A stretch of DNA of 59,801 nucleotides from Actinomycetota bacterium (GTDB taxonomy: Bacteria; Actinomycetota; Actinomycetes; Actinomycetales; Dermatophilaceae), in contig JAIUOP010000017.1 in the NCBI GenBank assembly GCA_020161815.1, forward strand, positions 1 through 59,801, read 5' to 3'. The first letter of the stretch is position 1. Every line of letters starts with the position of its first letter. Shown here in pieces: positions 53,834 through 59,801 of the stretch. The notes beneath the pieces are model-generated. The model was not told where the DNA came from and did no database searches. It was given only the letters and a program-made list of their open reading frames with translations. The translations under genes were made by a program, and so were the position numbers.

Positions 53834-54817
53834 ATGTCGACCATCAGCTTCGTCGGAGCGCCGGCCGGGGATGCAGCTCCACGCGTCGTCGACATCCACT
53901 GCCACGGGGCCCTCGGCCACCAGTTCGGGGATGACGAGGCGGGCACGAGAGCCGCTGTGGCACACCACCGCTCGCAGGGCACCGGCAGCCTGGTCGCGTC
54001 CCTGGTGACGGCATCCGACCGGGTGCTCACCCAGCAGGTCGGCGTCCTGGCGCCGCTGGTCGCCGAGGGGTTGCTGCTCGGGATCCACCTCGAGGGCCCC
54101 TACCTCGCCGAGGCGCGCTGCGGGGCGCACGATCCTGCACTCCTGCGGGACCCCGACCCGGACTTCGTCACCTCCCTGGTCGAGCTGTGCGCGACTCTCG
54201 CTGTGCCTCAGGCGATTCGGCAGATCACCTTCGCCCCGGAGCGGCGGGGCGCGGACCGGCTCATCGAGACCTGCGTGCGCCACGGCATACGGCCGGCCGT
54301 CGGCCACACCGATGCCGATGCCGGCCCCGTCGCCCGCACGCTGGGACAGATCGCGGACGCCACCGGCGGGCCGGCTCTGGTCACCCACCTGTTCAACGGG
54401 ATGGCGCCTTTCCACCACCGGGGCGGCGGCGCGGTGTCCGCTGCCCTGACGGCGGCCGCCCGAGGGGAAGCCGTCGTGGAGCTCATCGCCGACGGAGTCC
54501 ACCTGGCACCCGAGGTGGTCCGGATGGTGATCGAGACGGTGGGCCCCGACCAGGTCGCCCTCGTCTCGGATGCAAGCCCTGCCACCGGCGTCGGCGACGG
54601 GGAGCACCGGATCGGGGCACTGCCGGTGGTTGTCACGCAGTGGATTGCTCGGCTGCGCACGGACGACGGCACGCCCGGGGCGATCGCCGGTTCGACGAGC
54701 ACGCTCACCCGCTGCGTCGAGTGGGCGGTGGCCACGGCCGGTGTGGCCCGGGGCGATGCCCTCACTGCCGCGACCACCACGCCCGCCCGCCTCTTCCCGC
54801 CGCTCACCCCCCCGTAA
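53834..54817 (+). CDS. nagA: N-acetylglucosamine-6-phosphate deacetylase, short form
   Basis: The 327-residue amidohydrolase has the metal motif DIHCHG (His22, His24), the metal-binding HLEGPYL (Glu87), VGHTDADAG, THLFNGM and the catalytic Asp in VSDASPATGVG. It is shorter than typical NagA (about 380) because the N-terminal beta-sandwich segment is nearly absent. The stop coincides with the start of a 75-bp repeat element, which also offers a terminator hairpin. Confidence 0.9.
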   Translation: MSTISFVGAPAGDAAPRVVDIHCHGALGHQFGDDEAGTRAAVAHHRSQGTGSLVASLVTASDRVLTQQVGVLAPLVAEGLLLGIHLEGPYLAEARCGAHDPALLRDPDPDFVTSLVELCATLAVPQAIRQITFAPERRGADRLIETCVRHGIRPAVGHTDADAGPVARTLGQIADATGGPALVTHLFNGMAPFHHRGGGAVSAALTAAARGEAVVELIADGVHLAPEVVRMVIETVGPDQVALVSDASPATGVGDGEHRIGALPVVVTQWIARLRTDDGTPGAIAGSTSTLTRCVEWAVATAGVARGDALTAATTTPARLFPPLTPP

Positions 54818-54890
54818 CCTCTGCTAAGACGGCTCACATCACGCGACCCCAAGGAGTTCCTTGGGGTCGCGTTCACTTTCCTCTGCTGAG
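54816..54890 (+). repeat. 75-bp hairpin element, copy A
   Basis: The element runs from AACCTCTGCTAAG to TTTCCTCTGCTGAG and contains a 14-bp stem CGCGACCCCAAGGA / TCCTTGGGGTCGCG. CCTCTGCT is present near both ends as a direct repeat. It matches the inverted copy at 56056-56130 without gaps (64 of 75 bases by eye). It may end nagA transcription, and it is the left border of the nuclease cassette. Confidence 0.88.
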
Positions 54891-54958
54891 TTGGGGGCCG
54901 GGCCCTCGTTGTCCACAGGCCCTGCACGCGCCGGCGCCGATTCGGGCAGGCTTTCGTC

Positions 54959-55966
54959 ATGGAGCCACACGATCTCGCCGTCGACGACCTCGTCACCACC
55001 GCCCAGCTCACGAGCCTCGGGCTGGATCTCCACGCCATCCGGGTCCTGTGCCGACAGGAGTCCCTCCGTCGTCTCACGCGAGGGTGGTATGCCGTGCGCG
55101 CACCCGGGGCGAAGCACGCGCCCTGGGAGGGTGGAGAGCGCTGGGAGAGTGCTCGGCTGCTCCATTCCCTGCAGGCCCGAGCCCTCGTGCGCTCCTTCGG
55201 CGGACGGGCTGCGGCCAGCCATCAGAGCGCGGTCGTCCTCCTCGGTGGCCGACTCTGGCGGTCCGATCTCGGCGTGGTCCACCTCGAGCGGACCTCGGAC
55301 GACCACTCGCGGCATCGCCGGGGTGCGGTGATCCACCCGCGCTATGCCGATCGCTTCGAGCGGGTCACCGAGGGGCTTGACCTGCCCGATGGCTACCTGG
55401 TCGTGCCGCCGGCCGTCGCCGCGGTGCAAGTGGGCCTGCGGTCCCAGGGCGCAGGTCGGCCACCGGAGCCGGTCGAGGCCCTGATCGCCGCAGAGGGTTT
55501 CCTCCACGACGGTCTGGTCACTCCCGAGGAGTTGACTGCGGTCATCCAGCACTTCAGTGGGGTTCCGGGCATCACCGCAGTCCGACGCCTGCTCGCCGAC
55601 GCAGGCACCAAGAGTGAATCCGCGGGCGAGACGCGGACCGCGCTCGCCCTGCGCCTATTGGGCTATGAGTTCACCCAGCAGGTCGACGTGCCCGTCGGCC
55701 CGACGACGTACCGCGTCGACGCCATGCTGGACGACGCCCCGGTGATCGTGGAGTTCGACGGCCGGAGCAAGTACCTCAAGGACATCCCCGACCCGACCGC
55801 CGAGGACATCCGACGGGCACTGGCCAAGGAGAAGGACCGCCAGGACCAGATCACCGGGCTCGGCTACGGGATGGCTCGACTCACGTGGGAGGTCGTGGGC
55901 AACCTGGCTCGGGTGCGTTCCACGGTCGAAGCCGCACGGCGACAGGCGCGCCGTCTGGCGGGGTGA
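54959..55966 (+). CDS. AbiEi-type N-terminal domain plus PD-(D/E)XK (DUF559-like) nuclease
   Basis: The 335-residue protein opens with a winged-helix-like AbiEi antitoxin region (LVTTAQLTSLGLDLHAIRVL, SLRRLTRGWYAVRAPG). The C-terminal ~110 residues look like a Vsr/DUF559 endonuclease: E224 (GETRTALALRLLGYEF), D254 (YRVDAMLDD), E265-x-D267 (IVEFDG) and K271. No partner toxin gene is adjacent. The promoter gap holds TTGTCCACA (54909-54917). Such proteins are common in actinobacteria; their role is not established. Confidence 0.83.
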   Translation: MEPHDLAVDDLVTTAQLTSLGLDLHAIRVLCRQESLRRLTRGWYAVRAPGAKHAPWEGGERWESARLLHSLQARALVRSFGGRAAASHQSAVVLLGGRLWRSDLGVVHLERTSDDHSRHRRGAVIHPRYADRFERVTEGLDLPDGYLVVPPAVAAVQVGLRSQGAGRPPEPVEALIAAEGFLHDGLVTPEELTAVIQHFSGVPGITAVRRLLADAGTKSESAGETRTALALRLLGYEFTQQVDVPVGPTTYRVDAMLDDAPVIVEFDGRSKYLKDIPDPTAEDIRRALAKEKDRQDQITGLGYGMARLTWEVVGNLARVRSTVEAARRQARRLAG

Positions 55967-56055
55967 GGCTCAGCGGCTGACGGGCCGTCAGCCAACCGCG
56001 ACAGGCGAGCCCACGGCATACGCATCGAAGGCACGAGGACCCACCGCTGCCCGAC

Positions 56056-56130
56056 CTCAGCAGAGGAAAGTGAACGTCACCACAGGGAGTTCCTTGGGGT
56101 GACGTTCGGTGAGCCGTCTTAGCAGAGGTT
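56056..56130 (-). repeat. 75-bp hairpin element, copy B (inverted)
   Basis: This is the reverse-oriented copy of the 54816-54890 element. Two stem base pairs are changed on both sides (C-G to T-A and G-C to C-G), so pairing is kept despite sequence change, while two other pairs are broken. It lies 89 bp after the nuclease stop and would also terminate that gene. Confidence 0.88.
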
Positions 56131-56175
56131 GCGGGGGGAGGGAGGTGAGGTGAGCCTGCGTGGTGCGGCTCACAG

Positions 56176-56223
56176 TTCCGCACCGCGGAATCCGTCAAAA
56201 GGCATCTACTACAGGACGTAGTG
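56176..56223 (+). promoter_or_regulatory. Dyads upstream of cydA
   Basis: TTCCGC-ACC-GCGGAA (56176-56190) is a perfect dyad, and TACTAC-AGGAC-GTAGTG (56207-56223) is a near-perfect one, within 100 bp of the cydA start. The latter resembles BlaI/CopY-type sites in outline only. The gap 55967-56266 otherwise holds element B and AGGAG near the cydA start. Confidence 0.5.
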
Positions 56224-56266
56224 TTACGGCGTCCCAGTAGATACATGCGCAAGCAGGAGTCCTCGC

Positions 56267-57721
56267 ATGGATGCCACAGCCCTGGCCCGGTGGCAGTTCG
56301 CCATCACCACGGTCTATCACTTCCTCTTCGTCCCGATCACGATCGGGATGTCCCTCATCGTCGCGTGCTTCCACCTCATGTGGGTGCGCACGCACAAGCC
56401 CGAGTGGCTGCGCCTGACGAAGTTCTTCGGGAAGCTCTTCCTGATCAACTTCGCCCTCGGCCTGGTCACCGGCATCGTCCAGGAGTTCCAGTTCGGCATG
56501 AACTGGTCCGACTACAGCCGCTTCGTCGGTGACATCTTCGGGGCGCCGCTGGCCTTCGAGGCCCTCCTCGCCTTCTTCCTCGAGTCGACCTTCCTCGGCA
56601 TCTGGATCTTCGGCTGGGGCCGCATCCCCGAGAAGCTCCACATGCTCACCATGTGGCTCACCCACATCGGCACGGTCCTCTCGGCCTACTTCATCCTCGC
56701 CGCCAACTCGTTCATGCAGAACCCGGTCGGCTTCAAGTTCAACCCCGACACGGGCCGCGCCGAGATGGCCGACTTCCTCGCGGTGCTCACCAACAAGGTC
56801 CAGCTCGTCACCTTCCCGCACGTCATCACCAGCTCCTACATGACCGGCGGCGCCGTCGTCATGGGCGTCGCGCTCTGGCTGCTCATGAAGCACCGGGACA
56901 CCCAGGATGCGGCGATGTACCGCAAGGCCACCCGCATCGGTGCCTGGGTCTCGCTCGTCGCGAGCATCCTCGTCATCGTCACCGGTGACATCCAGGGCAA
57001 GATCATGACCGAGGTCCAGCCGATGAAAATGGCTGCGGCAGAGGCGATCTACGAGACCAAGACGAACGCGCCCTTCTCGATCCTGTCCATCGGCAGCCTC
57101 GACGGCACCGAGGCCACGCGCATCATCGAGGTCCCGGGCCTGCTCTCCTTCCTCGCCACCGGCAGCTTCGACGGCGAGGTCATGGGCATCAACGACGCTC
57201 GGGAGGCCGAGCGTGCACTCGCGGCCAAGGTCGCCGACCAGTACGGCCCCGAGGTCGGTGCGCTCGTCCAGGACGAGACCTACACCCCGATCATCCCGCT
57301 GACCTACTGGACCTTCCGCCTGATGATGGGCCTGGGGTTCGTCTCCACCTTCCTCTCGCTCATGGTCCTCTGGGCCACCCGTGGCGGTCGCACGCCGCAG
57401 GGCTGGTTCTACAAGCAGGCCGCGATCTGGAACCCGCTCCTGCCCGTCCTCGCGATCAGCTTCGGTTGGATCTTCACCGAGATCGGGCGTCAGCCGTGGA
57501 TCGTCTACGGCCTCATGACCACCGCCAGTGGCGTCTCCCCGCGGGTCTCGGCCGGCGAGGTGCTCACGTCGATGATCGTCTACACCCTCGTGTATGCCGT
57601 GCTGGCCGTCATCGAGGTCAAGCTCTTCCTCACCTACGTCAAGCGCGGTGCCGATCCCTTCGAGGAGCCGAAGGCACCCAGTGACCAGGACGAGGACGCT
57701 CCCCTCCAGTTCGCCTACTGA
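56267..57721 (+). CDS. cydA: Cytochrome bd ubiquinol oxidase subunit I
   Basis: The 484-residue membrane protein binds the hemes of cytochrome bd. The N-terminal ARWQFAITTVYHFLFVPITI carries His18, equivalent to the E. coli heme ligand His19. EFQFGMNWSDYSRFVGDIFG and the FPHVITSSYMTGG region with a second heme His are conserved. At 484 residues it has the short Q-loop typical of Gram-positive enzymes. It is first of cydA-cydB-cydD. Confidence 0.97.
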   Translation: MDATALARWQFAITTVYHFLFVPITIGMSLIVACFHLMWVRTHKPEWLRLTKFFGKLFLINFALGLVTGIVQEFQFGMNWSDYSRFVGDIFGAPLAFEALLAFFLESTFLGIWIFGWGRIPEKLHMLTMWLTHIGTVLSAYFILAANSFMQNPVGFKFNPDTGRAEMADFLAVLTNKVQLVTFPHVITSSYMTGGAVVMGVALWLLMKHRDTQDAAMYRKATRIGAWVSLVASILVIVTGDIQGKIMTEVQPMKMAAAEAIYETKTNAPFSILSIGSLDGTEATRIIEVPGLLSFLATGSFDGEVMGINDAREAERALAAKVADQYGPEVGALVQDETYTPIIPLTYWTFRLMMGLGFVSTFLSLMVLWATRGGRTPQGWFYKQAAIWNPLLPVLAISFGWIFTEIGRQPWIVYGLMTTASGVSPRVSAGEVLTSMIVYTLVYAVLAVIEVKLFLTYVKRGADPFEEPKAPSDQDEDAPLQFAY

Positions 57722-57752
57722 GGCACTGGGACCGGAAAAGGATTCGACTGCA

Positions 57753-58781
57753 ATGACACTCAATGAGTTCTGGTTCATCCTCATCGGCGTGCTGTGGACG
57801 GGCTTCCTCGTCCTCGAGGGCTTCGACTTCGGCGTCGGTGGCCTGCTCTCCACGCTCGGCAAGGGCAAGGACGCCGCCGACACCGAGAAGCGTCGTCGCG
57901 TCATGCTGACGACGATCGGCCCCCACTGGGACGGCAACGAGGTGTGGCTGCTCACCGCTGGTGGCGCGACCTTCGCGGCCTTCCCGCACTGGTACGCCAC
58001 GATGTTCTCGGCGATGTACCTGCCGCTCCTCATCATCCTCGTCGCCCTCATCGTGCGGGCCATGGGCTTCGAGTACCGCCACAAGCGCAATGACGATGCC
58101 TGGCGCCGAAACTGGGACCTGTGCATCATGGCCGGTTCGCTCCTGCCGCCCCTGCTCATCGGCGTCGCCCTCACCAACCACGTGCGCGGCCTGCCGATCG
58201 ACCAGGACATGGAGTTCGTCGGCAATCTGTTCACCCTGCTCAACCCGATGAGCCTGCTCGGCGGCATCGTCGTGCTCCTGCTCTCCCTCACCCACGGCGC
58301 CTTCTTCATCGCGCTCAAGACCGAGGGCGAGATCCGCCGCGACGCGCGCGTCATCGGCACCAAGCTCGGCCTCGTCACCGCCGTGCTCGCCGTCGTGCTG
58401 CTGCTGTGGATCGGGCTGACCAAGGGCACCGTGTGGAGCTGGATCACGACCGTCATCGCGGCTGTGGCACTGCTCTTCGCGATCTGGTCGAACACCAAGG
58501 ACAAGGAGGGCTACGCCTTCATCGGCACCGCGGTCACCTTCGCGATGGCGGTGGCGACCTACTTCCTCGTCCTGTTCCCCAATGTCATGCCGAGCACCCT
58601 CGAGGGTGGCACCTCGCTGACGATCACGAACGCCTCGAGCAGCCCGCTCACCCTCAAGATCATGACGTGGGCCGCGGTCGTCTTCACCCCGATCGTGCTC
58701 ATCTACACGGCGTGGTCCTACTGGGCCTTCCGCAAGCGGATCGGCACGCACCACATCCCCGCACCGGTCAAGGTGTCCTGA
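57753..58781 (+). CDS. cydB: Cytochrome bd ubiquinol oxidase subunit II
   Basis: The 342-residue multi-pass protein opens with LNEFWFILIGVLWTGFLVLE, followed by the family block GFDFGVG and IGPHWDGNEVWLLTAGGATF. It completes the bd oxidase with CydA. GGAAAAGGA lies just upstream of ATG 57753. The gap to cydA is 31 bp. Confidence 0.97.
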   Translation: MTLNEFWFILIGVLWTGFLVLEGFDFGVGGLLSTLGKGKDAADTEKRRRVMLTTIGPHWDGNEVWLLTAGGATFAAFPHWYATMFSAMYLPLLIILVALIVRAMGFEYRHKRNDDAWRRNWDLCIMAGSLLPPLLIGVALTNHVRGLPIDQDMEFVGNLFTLLNPMSLLGGIVVLLLSLTHGAFFIALKTEGEIRRDARVIGTKLGLVTAVLAVVLLLWIGLTKGTVWSWITTVIAAVALLFAIWSNTKDKEGYAFIGTAVTFAMAVATYFLVLFPNVMPSTLEGGTSLTITNASSSPLTLKIMTWAAVVFTPIVLIYTAWSYWAFRKRIGTHHIPAPVKVS

Positions 58782-58801
58782 CCCTCAGGGACAATGGACG
58801 G

Positions 58802-59801
58802 ATGCGACCCCTCGATCCACGACTGCTCAGGACGGCACCGGCGGCACGCCCGCCGGTCGCCGTCCTGGCGGTTGTGGGCGTGCTCCAGGGACTGGCCACT
58901 ATCGGGCTCGCCTTCGCGATCTCGGCGGTGGCGGTCGCCGTCGTGGAGCACTCCTCCCTCACCCGGTCGGTGACGTGGACGGTGGCCCTCTTCGCGGTCC
59001 GAGCGGTCCTGGCCTGGGTCGCCGAGCGGGTCGCCGCATGGGCGGGGGTCGAGATCACCACGGCCCTGCGGCGGGCCCTGCTCGAGGCCTGGCTCCGTCG
59101 CCCGGCCGATGACCGCCCGGCGCCCGACCGTGCAGTCACGCTCGCCGCACAGGGCGCGGCCACCGTCGAGCCGTATGCCGCGCGCTTCCTCCCAGCGCTC
59201 GTCGCAGCGGCCGTCGTGCCGGTCCTCGCCATCGCCACCCTCGTCTGGGTCGACTGGATCAGTGCGGTCGTCGTCATCGTGACGCTGCCGCTGCTCCCCT
59301 TCTTCGCCGCGCTCATCGGCAAGACGACGCAGGCCGACACCGACCGTCGCTGGGCGGCGCTCGCAGCCCTGTCGGGACACTTCCTCGACGTCATGCGCGG
59401 CCTGCCCACCCTCGTGAACTACGGCCGGGCGCACCGCCAGGTCGAGACCATCGGTGAGGTCTCCCAAAAGCACCGCCGCGCCACGATGCAGACCCTGCGC
59501 TTGGCCTTCATGTCCTCCAGCGCCCTGGAGCTGCTCACCTCGATCTCGGTGGCGATCGTCGCCGTGACCGTCGGCCTGCGCCTGACCAATGGGTCGATGT
59601 CGCTCTATGCGGGGCTGGTCGCGATCCTGCTCTCCCCCGAGGCCTACTGGCCGATCCGCCGCGTGGGAGCGGAGTTCCACGCCGCGGCCGACGGCGCCGA
59701 GGCCATCGACGGCATCCTCACCGAGCTGACGTCGACCGCGAGCTCGACGCAGCCCGAGGCGGCCGCGGCCGGCGAGCTGGGGATCCGCGTCGACCACCTC
59801 G
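58802..59801 (+). CDS. cydD: CydD-type ABC exporter subunit, truncated by the window edge
   Basis: The open frame begins at ATG 58802, 20 bp after cydB, and runs off the right edge after 333 codons. It is a type I ABC exporter membrane domain (VAVLAVVGVLQGLATIGLAF, AALVAAAVVPVLAIATLVWV, RWAALAALSGHFLDVMRGLP), and the nucleotide-binding domain is just starting (GIRVDHL). CydDC exports thiols such as cysteine or glutathione and is needed to assemble cytochrome bd, consistent with its place after cydAB. Confidence 0.92.
   Translation, partial: MRPLDPRLLRTAPAARPPVAVLAVVGVLQGLATIGLAFAISAVAVAVVEHSSLTRSVTWTVALFAVRAVLAWVAERVAAWAGVEITTALRRALLEAWLRRPADDRPAPDRAVTLAAQGAATVEPYAARFLPALVAAAVVPVLAIATLVWVDWISAVVVIVTLPLLPFFAALIGKTTQADTDRRWAALAALSGHFLDVMRGLPTLVNYGRAHRQVETIGEVSQKHRRATMQTLRLAFMSSSALELLTSISVAIVAVTVGLRLTNGSMSLYAGLVAILLSPEAYWPIRRVGAEFHAAADGAEAIDGILTELTSTASSTQPEAAAAGELGIRVDHL

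Noticed and set aside
56195..58504. 769-codon minus-strand frame opposite cydAB
   Set aside because: Antisense to conserved cydA and cydB; no recognisable motif.

Overview
The window is about 59.8 kb of high-GC DNA with dense genes, many ATGA/GTGA stop-start overlaps and frequent GTG starts. A maleylpyruvate-isomerase/DinB-like enzyme of the mycothiol-dependent family, a branched-chain 2-oxoacid dehydrogenase next to a Pat/HisC-type aminotransferase, and a Rv0338c-like iron-sulfur reductase all point to an actinobacterium. Intrasporangiaceae is my best guess, but it rests on overall flavour and no marker gene was checked.

Layout. 1-0.9 kb: the 3' end of a possible transposase, a 43-bp tandem repeat array fused to the 3' end of a tRNA-Ser gene, and a YtxH-like protein. 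1.1-6.4 kb: a four-gene operon encoding a subtilase, an ECF-type sigma factor, a small beta-domain protein and a TPR-CHAT (caspase-like) protein that seems to start at CTG; this is a strong candidate signalling or defence module. 6.3-7.9 kb: cysK-cysE on the minus strand. 8.2-12.0 kb: a membrane Fe-S oxidoreductase with a roughly 400-residue repetitive DPWD tail. 12.1-15.6 kb: a glycine-betaine/choline-type (OpuC) ABC operon. 15.7-18.6 kb: an MFS pump, a hydrolase, cutA and dcd. 18.8-22.8 kb: tRNA-Gly and a four-gene operon (M6 metalloprotease, pre-ATP-grasp-like protein, ATP-grasp ligase, small protein), possibly a peptide-modifying system. 22.9-31.1 kb: housekeeping and lipid genes, including a FadE5-like acyl-CoA dehydrogenase, a nitrilase and a CopD-CtaG fusion. 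31.1-34.6 kb: an autoregulated MarR/MFS efflux operon and a second MFS protein. 34.6-41.9 kb: a branched-chain 2-oxoacid dehydrogenase operon with an unknown Rossmann protein, twin lipoproteins and an aminotransferase. 42.0-51.8 kb: three NarL/LuxR-type two-component systems, each next to a small multi-pass membrane protein, followed by a 138-bp remnant of one kinase. 52.4-54.8 kb: a holin-like membrane protein, galE and a short nagA. 54.8-56.1 kb: an AbiEi-like/PD-(D/E)XK nuclease gene framed by two inverted 75-bp hairpin elements. 56.3 kb to the end: cydA, cydB and a truncated cydD.

Two genome-scale signals stand out. The octamer GTATGCCG (either strand) occurs about 51 times by hand count, where base composition predicts about two. 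It is completely absent from a roughly 12-kb stretch (41.8-53.7 kb) that corresponds to the two-component cluster, so that block may have a different history from its surroundings.
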